Origin: Papio anubis
Lineage: Eukaryota; Chordata; Mammalia; Primates; Cercopithecidae
Assembly: GCF_008728515.1 (NCBI RefSeq)
Contig: NC_044977.1
Span: forward strand, 3,619,501 to 3,683,500
DNA length: 64,000 nucleotides
Reading direction: 5' to 3'
Position 1 is the first letter of the stretch. Each line of letters opens with the position of its first letter. This document shows, piece by piece, positions 22,076-33,245 of the stretch. The notes under the pieces were generated by a model. That model searched no databases, was not told the origin of the DNA, and saw nothing but the letters and a program-made list of their open reading frames with translations. A program made the translations under genes and the position numbers.

Positions 22076-23631
22076 TACACTACACACACACAAAAACAAA
22101 TAGGAAGATTTAAGAAAGAAAATTTACTCAAAATAAATATTTTAGAATTTCAGAACTTTGCTTTCACTGAAAAATTGTCCAATATTTCATTTGAAGAAAA
22201 ATAGTATGAGTATGCTCAAATAAAATACAAGAGACTGTCAGGGTCACCATTAAATATAAAATATTTATGCATATAATATATATATATAAATGTATGTGGC
22301 AATTGAATATTTACTCAGTAAAATATGCACTGGCTGATATAAATTTATTTGCACTAAAAAAGACGTTAGAGAATACATGTTGGAGAAAATATATAAAGCC
22401 TTTGTTACAAAGTGGCTAATGTATTCAGACTGCTTGACTCTATTTTAAACTTAAATAGACTTCCCGAGTTCCTCAGCTTTATCATCATATTCAAATCATC
22501 AAAACATGTGAATGTATCATGGTCATTAATCAGATTTTTATAACTGAAGATAGATTTCTCAAAATAAAATTTATGTGTGTGTGTGTGTGTATACATATAT
22601 ATATATATATATATATATATGAAGAACAGGAAAATAAGTAATGCTGTTCTTTATTCTGCATGAATAAATCACCATTTGCTGATTTTTTTTGTGTGTATTT
22701 CAAGCATAAATTTCATAGTAAAATGGTAATGAAGGAAGTAGAAGCCCCATGATCCATTCACTAGTCCTCACCAATCCTTAACTAAGGGCTAATTCTTTGG
22801 GAATGATTCATATGACAGCCAAAACCCAACAGACAAAACCTGCTTCTTTTCGATACTTGTCAACAATGCAACAATGGAAATAGCACGCCACTACATGAAA
22901 CAGAGTATTAAGGATCTGACCATATTTCATTTGCTTTGGTATACTATAACAAGTTAAATTTCCTATATAATGAATTAGACAAAATGAGTAAATTCAAGCT
23001 TTGTCATTTAAATAGATACGTAGAAATAAGAGTCATTAACCAAGTACACTTTCTCAAAATTTTGCAAAACATGTAAAATACAACATTAATTAAATATGTA
23101 AAGCTTTTAGGCAACAAAAAACTGATGGGTTCATTAGGACAATCTCTTTTTTAATAATATGAAAGTTACGTTACAAATATCATCATAAACTATTTCAATG
23201 AAAGGAGTTAGATATAGCAAAGGTTTTTACTTTAAGTGCAAATGAATCATTAAAATAGTATCGCCCATATTAATGCACATAGACTCCCTCTGTAATATGC
23301 TCTAATTTATACTGCCATCTTTCAAAAAATAATATATGAAGAGGACAGTTGGAAGCTTGAGTAAGAACGCCCGTTAAAAATCAATCTTGTTTTTCTTAGT
23401 TCTCAATCTTAAATACAGGGACAATTTCAATATTTAAAATAAAATCCATTTTAAATGTATTTACCACAATTTTTCCAAAACACTGGCAGGGTATTTGATT
23501 TGAAGTCCTGCTTACGAGTTGTATCGAGGCAGAATATTAAATAAAACTCTTGAAAATCATAATATAATTTTATGTACATAATGACAATCTATAATAGAGT
23601 TCTATAATCCATGATCTTAAAAATAGATTAT
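22076..23631. other. AT-rich unique sequence with a microsatellite
   Basis: Apart from the TG/TA tract at 22574-22621 and a short acaca run near 22083, nothing is recognised. Confidence 0.5.
22574..22621 (+). repeat. (TG)n-(TA)n compound microsatellite
   Basis: About eight TG units are followed by a long AT alternation. Such tracts are usually length-polymorphic. Confidence 0.97.
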
Positions 23632-23925
23632 ATTTTTTTAAAAATTTCAATAGTTTTGGGGAACACGGGTTTTCTTTGGCTATATGGGTAAGTTCTTTAG
23701 TGGTAATTTCTGAGATTTTGGTACACCCATCACACGAGCAGAGTACGCTGTACCCAACGTGTAGGCTTTTATCACTCACCCCCCTCCCTCCTTTCCCCTG
23801 CAATCCCCAAAGTCCATTGTATCATTCTAATGCCTCTGTGTCCTCACAACTTTGCTCCAACTAAGTGAGAACATATGATATTTGGTTTCCATTCCTGAGT
23901 TGCTTAACTTAGAATGATGGTTTTC
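23632..23925 (-). mobile_element. L1PB-type 3' end, antisense
   Basis: aatagttttggggaacacgg, aagttctttagtggtaattt, tctgagattttggtacaccc and gtccattgtatcattctaat are the antisense L1PB 3' UTR in order. The copy ends inside the ORF2 end region. Confidence 0.93.
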
Positions 23926-24049
23926 AAACTGGATGGAGTTTGAGATTATGGATTTTTAAGGATAGAAGGGGCTGCAGAAAAAATCCGGTACAATTTTACC
24001 ACATTTGTGAGAATCTGCTCTTCAACAGGTAATTTTACAGATTTTGGAG

Positions 24050-24370
24050 GAACTACCTCTTTTATGGCTAGGCCATTTACAAGTTGTACTATTTCCTTAT
24101 TAGAAACACTTCCTTGTATTTTGTCAAAAGCTATTTTCTCATTGGTTCCAGTTCTCTCTTTGGGCAATAAAATAATCTATCTATTCTCGCTTCCCCATGG
24201 CAAATCTTGAAAAAATTTAGAGAGTTAGCTTTCCTACTGTAAAGCTTTACTTATCTAGGCCAATTGCTCCTAGTTCCCTCAAACATTTCTCAAGTTACTA
24301 GGTAACAGAACACACTCCCATTTGGACTCATCAGTGCCGTCAATATTCCCCTCATCGTGTGTGCCTCACT
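24050..24370 (-). mobile_element. Possible L3/CR1 LINE fossil, antisense
   Basis: attggttccagttctctctt followed by gggcaataaaat, and later ctcctagttccctcaaacat, resemble the antisense 3' region of CR1/L3 LINEs. The match is weak, so this is tentative. The opposing frames at 23946-24210 lie here and are not convincing genes. Confidence 0.4.
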
Positions 24371-24469
24371 ACAAGCCAAATGTTTAACTGTAGTTTGCCG
24401 TCTCCCTTAACAAGTGAAGTTAAAAATCCTGGTTCTGGAATGATGCCATCATTTTCAGTTGGAAATTAA

Positions 24470-24640
24470 TTTGTTTTCTTATAAAACAGAAATAATGTCT
24501 TCTTGGTTTTCAAAATATGTCAGCTCTGCCTAGCCCACAGAATTGTGGTATGTATCAAATAACAAAATACAACATAGTGCTTTAAAAACTGTAAAGCACT
24601 ATAGAAGTGTGGGGTAGAGACGCTATTATTATTTTTAGTA
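24470..24640 (+). mobile_element. MIR SINE, sense
   Basis: ataaaacagaaataatgtct, cccacagaattgtgg and the 3' end gtgctttaaaaactgtaaag with ctattattattttt follow MIR order. Confidence 0.65.
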
Positions 24641-24777
24641 TTCTCTTAAAGATTAATTCAGTTGTTTTCTTTATCAAATTCAGTTGAAATTCCACTCTTT
24701 AATCAGGAACTATTGTTAAGTGAGATAGAATAATACAAATTCGTTACTGTCTAATGAATCTCAAGCAACATATTAGT

Positions 24778-24895
24778 ACTTTACCTGTAATATTTTATTT
24801 AATTGACATAACCTTGTGCAGGTAATACAAATAATTCTATTTTACCTATTAGAGAATTTCCAAGATTATATACATATTCTTAGTAAACTTCCCCT
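24778..24895 (-). mobile_element. MIR SINE fossil, antisense
   Basis: actttacctgtaatatttta, aaccttgtgcaggtaataca and attctattttacctattaga follow the antisense MIR core. Confidence 0.55.
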
Positions 24896-25207
24896 GTTGG
24901 ATTCAGATCACTGTTCTCTGGACCAGTAAACTCCAAATATTTTTATTGGAACTCGAAGATGGTAAAAACGATTGAGCCAAATTTCAATAAACCTATCTAT
25001 TTTTTTTATAAATTATATGTACTAATATCCTGATATGTACACCAATAAAATTAGTAATTTAAAAGGCTGATCTAACTATAAATGGAAATTCTAAAATTTT
25101 CTCACTGTGGAATATCTTCCTATCCTTAAAAATGTGTATGTGTGGTGGTGGCAGGGGGATGTTTAGACAACACGCTTTAAAACATCCCAACAATCCTTCT
25201 GCACCAC
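24896..25207. other. AT-rich sequence, no feature seen
   Basis: No repeat or gene is recognised. Confidence 0.45.
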
Positions 25208-25560
25208 AGTTTGGCAAACTAAGACTCAAAGGTCAAATCTGGCCATAGAATATTTTTCTACAGTTGATAAACTCATAATGGTTTTTGTATTTACAAATGG
25301 TTGACAGAAGGCAAAAGATGAATACTATTTTGTGATCCGTGAAAATTATATGAAATGTAAATATATAAATTGTATTACAAATTGTATTATATAAATTGTA
25401 TTACAAATTTTTATTGGAACACAGACCTGCTTCTTTTTTGCACCCTGTCTATGGCAACTTTCATCCTATAACTACAGACATGAGTATTCGTGACAAAATT
25501 TGTATGGCCTGCAAAGCCTAAAATATTTGCTCTCTGGAACTTAGGGAAAAAAAAAAAGCC
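25208..25560 (+). mobile_element. hAT-type nonautonomous DNA transposon
   Basis: ggcaaactaagactc, aaggtcaaatctggcc, tttattggaacacagacctg and tatggcctgcaaagcctaaa match the common hAT MITE whose consensus opens with ggcaaact and closes near the gcaaagcctaaaatattt block. I do not assign a subfamily. It contains a 26-bp tandem duplication. The 149-codon minus-strand frame at 25411-25860 is antisense to this element and to the MIR beyond it. Confidence 0.8.
25364..25415 (+). repeat. 26-bp tandem duplication inside the hAT element
   Basis: tataaattgtattacaaatt occurs at 25364-25383 and again at 25390-25409, an offset of 26 bp. Confidence 0.93.
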
Positions 25561-25639
25561 TGCAATCACACTGTAAACCAGTGAAATCTTATTTTTAGTA
25601 GAAGTGTAATGACAGTCATTGGAAATAAGACATTTTGTA

Positions 25640-25805
25640 GTTAAAGGGACTGGCCTTATAGTTTGAAACTCAGACTTCCATTTCTTTCTCTCACTAGCTG
25701 CACATCCCTTGGAAAAATGATCTTTGCTTTCTAGTCCTTCAGGTCTGCATTTGTAAAATAACATTGGACTATATGAGCCCTCTGTGCTTGAAAGTTCATC
25801 AATTT
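25640..25805 (+). mobile_element. MIR SINE (MIRb/c-like), sense
   Basis: tttctctcactagctgcaca, ggtctgcatttgtaaaataa and cattggactatatgagccct follow the MIR variant ending in a ggactagatga-like block. Confidence 0.7.
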
Positions 25806-26342
25806 TATGTTCCTGAAATGTGCCATGCATATACAAATACATCTGATATATATGCCACAATAAGAACCAGACATGTATGGCTCAGAGCCTTTCTCGACTT
25901 GATGGGATAACTAACTATAGTAATAATAAAAATAAATCTTTGCATTGGTAATACAGTTGGCATCATTCAGTGTAATACTAAGAAATGCATTTCCAAAGTG
26001 TTATGCTTGAAAGAGCAGAACTGTAATTTAAGAAAATGAATGTTTCAGCATAAATAAGTTATGACCTCTAAGACCATAAAAATGTAAATCTGGATTTAAT
26101 GAAGAATTAAATACTTTTGAATTTACCATTAAAAAAATCCAATTTGATGTTGAATACTATAAAGTTTATTTCACCTTTTAGAAAGCCTTATGAAACATTT
26201 TCTAAACTCTTAGGTTACAAAGTAGATTTATTTTACCCATTCAATTTTACTTTTACTCTGAAAAATAATTAAGATAAAACAGTTATGAAAGTACAATGTA
26301 ATATTAAAAACAAGCCATTTATAAGAGACTTCTGATTGTGTT
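25806..26342. other. AT-rich sequence, no feature seen
   Basis: No repeat or gene is recognised. Confidence 0.5.
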
Positions 26343-26357
26343 AATAAATAAAAAAGT

Positions 26358-26644
26358 GGCCGGGCGCGGTGGCTCAAGCCTGTAATCCCAGCACTTTGGG
26401 AGGCCGAGGCGGGTGGATCACGAGGTCAGGAGATCGAGACCATCCTGGCTAACATGGTGAAACCCCGTCTCTACTAAAAATACAAAAAAATAGCCGGGCG
26501 AGGTGGCGGGCGCCTGTAGTCCCAGCTACTCGGAGGCTGAGGCAGGAGAATGGCGTGAACCCAGGAGGCGGAGCTTGCAGTGAGCCGAGATCGCGCCACT
26601 GCACTCCAGCCTGGGCGACACAGCGAGACTCCGTCTCAAAAAAA

Positions 26645-26674
<30 letters not shown>
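26358..26674 (+). mobile_element. AluY, full length, young
   Basis: It differs from the AluY consensus at only about eight positions by eye and keeps most CpGs. The tail is an AAAT microsatellite. The flanking duplication aataaataaaaaagt is at 26343-26357 and again before 26690. Variants gctcaagcctg and gggcgaggtggcggg resemble, from memory, the Old World monkey AluYR group. Confidence 0.97.
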
Positions 26675-26683
<9 letters not shown>

Positions 26684-27384
26684 AAAAGTGCTTTTTAAAA
26701 AAATAAGTGGGTATGTTCCTTTCAGCAGTCTGAATTATTTTTCTGGATCAGTTTATTATCAGTGGTAACAAAGATTTTAGACCTGCTGATAGAAAGCAGG
26801 TAATGATAATTAAGAAATTTTTTCACCCAAAGCAGTTACAGCTTGTAAATTATTGCAGAAAAAAGTGTGCCAAATAACAGAGGTAGATTTTCCAAACATT
26901 TGGACTCTAAATAAACTCTTTGAGGACAATAGGTTACGAGTTTCTCTCTGGTCTTATAGTCATTGTCTGCTAAGGTATGCTGATGATAATTAAAAAAAAA
27001 AAGCATAACCTTCTCAGACATTAAGAATGTGACTTTAAGAAGAACATTATGGATGACCTAATTTCAGACAAAAAAAAAAAAAAAAATACCATGCAGGTAC
27101 TAACAAGTGCTAACATATTTAAAAACACAAGAAGGCAGAGAGTTAATGCCAGGCTTGCCCCAGAAAAATCTAAGACGTGCATTTATAACATTTGTAGAAA
27201 ATTTCAAAAGTGAATCTGAAAACTGAGCACACCAATGCACAAATGAATTTATATCACAAACATAAAACTTCTAGGGCTTGCTGTTGAACATTTCATTGCT
27301 TGCCATCAAACAAGAGAAAAGAGAACTAGGAGATGAGGGCTGACATCTCTGACTTCTAGAGTGAGAGCTCGTCCACTGGAATAC
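26675..27384. other. AT-rich sequence, no feature seen
   Basis: Two A-runs lie near 26991 and 27070. No other feature is recognised. Confidence 0.5.
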
Positions 27385-27500
27385 TGACACACAGTCTGAG
27401 CATGTGTCTTTACTTGTTTTTCCATTTCTACATCCCTGGCATCTAGAATCACAGCGAGCATTTGGTAGGCACTCAGTCAACAGTTGTTGAATGAACTAGG
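27385..27500 (+). mobile_element. L2 LINE 3' end, sense
   Basis: acatccctggcatctagaat, ttggtaggcactcagtcaac and agttgttgaatgaacta are the L2 3' end in order. Confidence 0.75.
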
Positions 27501-27659
27501 GGTGCAATGGGGACAGCTACAACATAAAAATTAAATAGCCTGGAAAATCTACACTGTCAGTGTTTTGGAAATGGCCACATTTACTATCACCCAAAGTGAT
27601 CTTTCCTGATAATAAAGAAAATTACTGCATGAATTAATTGAGTCCTAAACAATTTTTAA

Positions 27660-27789
27660 GTATCCATCATTTCTAAGTTGTTCTTGGCACTGGAGATAAA
27701 TAATAAATCAAACACAGTCTCTGACTTCATGGATCTTATATACTAGTGAGAAAAGTCAGGAAATAAATAATAAAATACCACTGTAATAT
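27660..27789 (-). mobile_element. L2 LINE 3' end, antisense
   Basis: ttggcactggagataaataa, gtctctgacttcatggatct and ttatatactagtgagaaaag are the antisense L2 3' end. The next Alu inserted into or beside it. Confidence 0.7.
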
Positions 27790-28073
27790 TCCGGGTGCGG
27801 TGGCTCACACCTGTAATACCAGCATACTGGGAGTCCGAGGTGGGTGGATCACCTGAGGTCAGGAGTTCGAGACCAGCCCGACCAATATGGTGAAACCCCG
27901 TCTCTACTGAACATACAAAGATTAGCCAGGGGTGATAGCATGCGCCTGTAGTCCCAGCTGCTTGCAGGGCTTAGACAGGAGAATTGCTTGAACCCAAGAA
28001 GGGGAGGTTGCAGTGAGCCAAGATCGCACCACTGCACACCAACCTGGGCGACAGAAGGAGACTCTGTCTAAAA

Positions 28074-28107
<34 letters not shown>

Positions 28108-28115
28108 CAAGAAAG
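27790..28115 (+). mobile_element. Alu SINE (AluS-like), sense, full length
   Basis: ccgggtgcggtggctcacac to gggcgacagaaggagactct, then an A-run and AAAAG units. Several substitutions are present. Frames on both strands at 27849-28204 are Alu-derived. Confidence 0.96.
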
Positions 28116-28289
28116 AAAAAATATCAATTGTGATCACAAAGATTTTCTTCTTGATTATTTTAGGTTTCTTACCCTTTATCTCTCACCCTTTGAAATGTCT
28201 TTGATTTAAAGCACAACCATTCATAACCATGTAAATCACACATATCCTTATTAATTATCAAGCCTATGATGCTTACCCATCACAAAGTC

Positions 28290-28690
28290 TCAAGCTTGTC
28301 CACAAGATTCCTCAAGATCTGAATCCCACCCGCGCCTCACTCTGACCTCACTTAGCACCCTCTCCCTCGCTCATTCCATCCACCCAAGATCCCCTCCACT
28401 CGGCCTCCGCTCCATTCCATCCACAAGATCTGAATCCCTCCTCTGGCCTCCACCACCCTCATTCCATCCACCAAGATCCCTGCCTCCACTCATTCCTGCA
28501 CCCTCCATTCCATCCACCCAAGATCTGAATCCCAGCCCTCCCTCCTGACCTCATAGCACCCTCTCCCTCGCTCATTCCATCAACCCACACTGTCCTGAAG
28601 TTGTTCCTCCAGCACACCAAACCCTCACAGATCTCAGACATTTGCCTTTGCTGTTTCTTAGGCAAGGTATATTTTGGTTACATTTAAGCC
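28290..28690 (+). mobile_element. L2 fragment partly expanded into a minisatellite
   Basis: The left edge (cctcactctgacctcac, caccctctccctcgctcatt) and the right part (gtcctgaagttgttcctcca, catttgcctttgctgtttct) follow the sense L2 3' region. The middle has been multiplied in degenerate tandem copies. Confidence 0.7.
28310..28590 (+). repeat. Degenerate minisatellite derived from L2
   Basis: Variants of caagatctgaatccc recur near 28313, 28386, 28424, 28472 and 28511, each preceded by a form of cattccatccaccc. Spacing is irregular at about 38-73 bp. The outer copies share a longer block containing agcaccctctccctcgctca. Confidence 0.8.
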
Positions 28691-28754
28691 CCTCTTACAG
28701 GCTCTGGAAACAAACACTGGGCTGAATTTTAGCTATTACTAATGGCCTGCAAAG

Positions 28755-28900
28755 TTGGTCTAGTTTCTCTTTCTCTCTGTGCCTCAGTTTCCTCATCTGT
28801 AGAAGGGAGTTTTTACTTAGGTCACAATTTGTTTGTGAGAATTAAATGAGTAATGGCTGCCTAACGCATGATAAAACGCACGTAAATGCTACCAGATTGG
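28755..28900 (+). mobile_element. MIR SINE, sense
   Basis: tgcctcagtttcctcatctg, gagaattaaatgagtaatgg and a decayed 3' end follow MIR. Confidence 0.8.
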
Positions 28901-28980
28901 TGCAAAACTCTCTTTTACATTCTTAAGATCTTTGTTCAGCGAGGCCTACTGGACCCTCTCATTTAATATTACCACTTCTA

Positions 28981-29262
28981 GGCTGTGTGTGGCGGCTCAC
29001 GCCTGTAATCCCAGCACTTTGGGAGGCCAAGGTGGGTGGATCACCTGAGGTTAGGAATTGGAGACCAGCCTGGCTAACAGGGTGAACCCCATCTCTACTA
29101 AAAATTCAAAAATTAGCCGGGCGTGGTGGTGCACCTATAATCCCAGCTACTCGTGACGCTGAGGCAGGAGAATTGGTTGAACCTATGAGGCAGAGGTTGT
29201 GGTGAGCAAACATTGCACCACTGAACTCCAGCCTGGTGACAGAGTGAGAATCCATCTAAAAT
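28981..29262 (+). mobile_element. Alu SINE (AluS-like), sense
   Basis: ggctgtgtgtggcggctcac through ggtgacagagtgagaatcca, with small deletions. The A-tail has become a TATA/TG tract. Frames on both strands at 29113-29396 are Alu or microsatellite sequence. Confidence 0.95.
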
Positions 29263-29345
29263 ATATATACACAACATATATATGTGTGTGTGTGTATGTG
29301 CATATATATATGTGTGTGTGTGTATGTATATATATGTATACATTT
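29263..29345 (+). repeat. (TATG/TG)n microsatellite at the Alu tail
   Basis: Alternating TG and TA tracts directly follow the Alu, a usual site for microsatellite birth. Confidence 0.93.
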
Positions 29346-29364
29346 CCATCTAATATATTATCTG

Positions 29365-29515
29365 GTTTTTGTTATTTCATCGTCTTCCTCAACTAAAGTA
29401 TTAGATCCATGAAGGCAGGGTTTCTGTTTCCGTGATTATCGCGTTCCTGGTGCAGTACCTGGTTATAGTAGATGGTCAATAAATTTGCGTTCAGTGAAGA
29501 AATAAATGAATGCGT
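29365..29515 (+). mobile_element. L2 LINE 3' end, sense
   Basis: gatccatgaaggcagggttt, gttcctggtgcagtacctgg and gatggtcaataaatttgcgt follow the L2 3' end, closing with aaataaatgaatgcg. Confidence 0.78.
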
Positions 29516-29768
29516 GGAGCCCTCTGTACAATGAAGACATGAATATGTTTATAGACATCACTGATCCGAAAATCTTTGATTCAAATATATATTGGAAAGC
29601 ACTAGCAGGTTGGTGTTTTGTGGCATATATAATAGTTTCAGATTTGAAAGAAATCTTTAATTCGTATATTTTATACCACATTTTTAAAAAAAGGTAAATA
29701 GTTTTCTACTTCAACATACTGAAATGCTTGGCCTGTTTCCTTTTAGGTTAAAAACAGTCAGTATTTTA
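29516..29768. other. AT-rich sequence, no feature seen
   Basis: Open frames on both strands at 29463-29697 show no resemblance I can identify and are probably chance. Confidence 0.45.
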
Positions 29769-30080
29769 GGCTAATGTGGTGGCTCATGCCTGAGTATCTA
29801 GCACACTTCAGGAGATTCGAAGAGGCTGGATCACTGGAGGCCGTGGAGTGCCTTTGAGACCAGCCTGGCCAACGAGATGAAACCTGTCTCACTAAAAGGC
29901 CACAAAAAAAAAATTCAGTCAGGTGCATGGCAGGCAAGCGGTCTGCAATCCCCAGCTACCTGGTGGATAAGCCGAGGAGAGAATTTGCTTTTGAACTGAG
30001 GTGGAGGTTGCCATGAGCCAAGATCATGCCACTGAACTTCAGCCCGGTGATAAAGAGCGCGACCTCGGCCTCCAAAAATA
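29769..30080 (+). mobile_element. Alu SINE with many small indels, sense
   Basis: The Alu order is clear (ggctcatgcctg, gagaccagcctggccaac, gttgccatgagccaagatca) but one-to-several-base insertions and losses are scattered along it, for example near 29800, 29860 and 29945. This is unlike the substitution-dominated decay of the other Alus in the window. Confidence 0.9.
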
Positions 30081-30271
30081 AGTTAAAAATCTGACATGAC
30101 GAATTCAGTAAAAATATTTATTATCTGTAGTACAAATTCACTACATACACTATATATTAGTTTTATTCATCTATATTTATATAGCATATCGGAGAAGTTA
30201 ATATATTCAAGATATCGCATACAGGAGTGATAGTACTATAGCATTGATAAATGAAATTCATTCAGGAAATT

Positions 30272-30621
30272 TGCGATATATGGCTTGGCTGTGTTCCCAC
30301 CCAAAATCTCATCTTGAAGTATCAAGGGCGGGACCAAGTGGAGATAATTGAATCACGGGGGCAATTTCCTTCACGCTGTTCTTATGATAGTGAGGTCTCA
30401 TGCGAGCCGAATGGTTTTATAAGGGGCTTCCTCCTTCACTCAGCTCTCACTTCTCTCTTGCCATCATGTGAAGAATGATTTATTTCCTTCGCCTTCTGCC
30501 CTGATTGTAAGTTTCCCAAGGCCTCCCAAGCCATATGGAACTGTGAGTCTATTAACCCTCTTTCCTTTATAAATTACAGTCTCCAGCAACTCTTTATACA
30601 GCAGGAGAATGGGCTAATACA
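30272..30621 (+). mobile_element. 5' LTR of a MaLR element (THE1/MST type)
   Basis: It starts tgcgatatatggcttggctg and ends gaatgggctaatacag. Compared with its partner at 32124-32490 it lacks roughly 17 bp near 30325. The frame at 30251-30478 is LTR-derived. Confidence 0.93.
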
Positions 30622-32123
30622 GTAAATTTGTACCGCAGAGAGTGGGGTGCGGCTATAAAGATAACTGAAAATGTGGAAGCGACTTTGGAACTGGGTAACA
30701 GGCAGATGTTGGAACAGTTTGGAGAGTTTGGGAGAAGACAGGAGGATGTGGGAAACTTTGGAACTTCCTAGAGACTTGTTGAATGATTTTGACCAAAATG
30801 CCGATAGTGATATGGACGATGAAGTCCAGGCTGAGGTGGTCTTAGATGAAATTGAGGAACTTCTTGGGAACTAGAATAAAGGTGACCCTTGCCGTGCTTT
30901 AGCAAAGAGACTGGTGACATTTTTCCCCTGCCCTACATATATATGGAACTTTGAACTTGAAAGAGATGATTTAGGGTTTCTGGCAGAAATTTCCAAGTGG
31001 CAAAGCATTCAAGAGGAAGCAGAGCATAACAGGTCAAAAAATTTGCAGACTGATGATGCAACAGAAAAGAAAAACCCATTTTCTGGGGAGAAATTCAAGC
31101 CCATTGCAGAAATTTGCAGAAGTAATGAGGAGTTGAATGTTAATCACAAAGACAATGGGGAAGTATCTCCAGGACATGTCACAGACCTCCTGGCAACCTC
31201 TCCCATCACAGGCCTGAAGCCTAGGAGGGAAAAAGGGTTTTGTGGGTGGGGTCCAGGGCCCCCCGCTCTATGTAGCTGTGGTACATGATGCACTGCATCC
31301 CAGCTGCTTCAGCTCCAGCTGTGGCTGAAAGAGACCCACGTACTGCTCAGGCAATTGCTTCAGAGAGTGCAAACCCCAAGCCTTGGCAGCGTACACGTGG
31401 TGTTGAGCCTGCGGGTACACACGAGTGAAGAATTGAGCTTTGGGAACCTCCACCTAGATTTCAGAAGATGTATGGAAACACTTGGATATCCAGGCAGAGG
31501 TATGCTGCAAGGGCAGAGCCCTTGTGGAGAAGGGAAATGTGGAGTTGGAACCCCCACACAGTCCCTGGGCCACTACCTAGCAAAGCTGTGAAAAGAGGGC
31601 CACAGTCCTCCAGACCCCAGAATGGTAGATCCACTGACAGCTTGCACTATGCACCTGTAAAAGCTGCAGACTCTCAAAGCCAGCCTGTGGAAGCAGTTGG
31701 GAGGGGGGCTGTGCCCTCCAAAGCCACAGAGTGGAACTGCCTAAGGCCGTGGGAGCCCACCTTTTGCATCAGTATGACCTGACTGTGAGACATGGAGGCA
31801 AAGGAGATCATTTTGGAACTTTAAAGTTTAATGACTGCCCCACGGGATTGTGGACTCTCGTGGGGCCTGTAGACCCTTTGTTTTGTCCAATTTGTCCCAT
31901 TTGGAATGGGTGTCTTTACCCAATGCCTGTACCTCCATTGTATTTAGGAAATAACCAGCTTGTTTTTGATTTTACAGGCTCATAGGCGGAAGGGACTTGC
32001 CTTGTCTCAGATGAAACTTTGGACTGTGGACTTTAGAGTTAATGCTGAAATAAGACTTTGGGGGACTCTTGGAATTAGGTGATTGGGTTTTGAAATGATA
32101 TCTGGGAGGGGCCAGGGGTGGAA
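30622..32123 (+). mobile_element. Internal region of the MaLR element
   Basis: About 1.5 kb between two like-oriented LTRs. It begins with gcagagagtggggtgcggct and aatgtggaagcgactttgga, the usual start of THE1/MST internal sequence. Short open frames (30671-30874, 30914-31288, 31468-31782, 31731-31985) are fragments of this old, non-autonomous, retrovirus-like element. No intact gag, protease or polymerase frame is visible. Confidence 0.9.
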
Positions 32124-32490
32124 TGATATGGTTTGTCTGTGTTCCCACCCACAATCTCATTTTGAGTTGTAATAATCCCCATGTGTAAGGGTGGGACCAG
32201 GCAGAGATAATTGAATCATGGAGGCAGTTTCCCCGTACTGTTCTCATGGTAGTGAGTGAGGTCTCACGAGATCTGATAGTTTTATTAGGGGCTTCCCTCC
32301 TCACTTGGCCCTCACTTCTCTCTCCTACCACTATGTGAAGAAGGATGTATTTGCTTCCCCTTCTGTAATGACTGTAAGTTTCCTGAAGCCTCTCCAGCTA
32401 TGTCGAACTGTGAGTCAATTAAACCTCTTTCCTTTATAAATTACCCAGTCTTGGGCAGTTATTTATAGCAGTGGGAGAATGGACTAATAA
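32124..32490 (+). mobile_element. 3' LTR of the MaLR element
   Basis: tgatatggtttgtctgtgtt through acgagatctgatagttttat and gtgggagaatggactaat. It pairs with the LTR at 30272-30621 to make one complete ~2.2 kb proviral-style unit. Confidence 0.95.
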
Positions 32491-33245
32491 AAATGGCTTA
32501 CTCATACTTTCTCATACCCTATCACATTGTATAGCTATAGTTTATCAAAATATATAGAAAATATTTATTTAAACAAATTAAATATAAGCCAATCAATTTT
32601 CTTACAAAGCCTCATGCTATGCTAAAATATGTGCTGCAACTTGTTCAGAAATTATTATACAAAATAAAGGAAAGTTAACATAGATAAAATAATACACAGA
32701 CTATTATAATAATTTTAAAGCCTTAAGTATAACCAAGAAACACTAAAACTTTTCTTTCTAAACATTTTAAAAGGCAAAACAAAATGTTATCTTTCATTTG
32801 TTATTAGTTTGAATAAATAGCTTATAAAACACAAGAAAATATTGGGCTATTATGCCAAATCAGTAAAACCTGTAATAGAAATTTCATTGTACACTATATA
32901 TAAAGGTCAAAATCAATTCTGATTATTATTTTGGGTTGCCTTCAATCTTTAAAATTTAAAAGTTGTTGAGATCCTAATTGTATTTAATTTAAAAATGCAG
33001 TAATTGCTTGCTGTTGCTTTTTGTTAACTTTGGAATTTGATTACATAATCTTATACAAACGTATCAGCACATTTACTTATGAAATCCAGGCACAAATTAT
33101 ACAGATGACTATCTTTAAATATTGCATTTAATTTTCTTTTGCCTTTGTTAAACAGAACGAATCATGTTTTCAAAAACAGATTTACATTTCTCTCAAAAAC
33201 AATTCTCAACAAATTGCCACCTTTATTTTTGTAAGTGCCTGTTTG
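32491..33245. other. AT-rich unique sequence, no feature seen
   Basis: No repeat or gene is recognised. Confidence 0.5.

Noticed and set aside
23946..24210. Opposing frames of 73 and 67 codons with protein-like look
   Set aside because: They overlap each other on opposite strands, sit just beyond an L1PB end, and coincide with a possible L3/CR1 fossil. No start context, splice sites or domain support a gene.
25411..25860. 149-codon open frame on the minus strand
   Set aside because: It runs antisense through a hAT-type MITE and a MIR. There is no domain or coding texture.
28310..28590. CRISPR-like spaced repeats
   Set aside because: The copies are irregular in spacing and sequence, lie inside an L2, and the genome is clearly primate.
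30671..31985. Cluster of short frames that could be taken for gag-like genes
   Set aside because: They fall in the internal region of a non-autonomous MaLR element between two matching LTRs. They are short and interrupted, with no intact retroviral domain visible.
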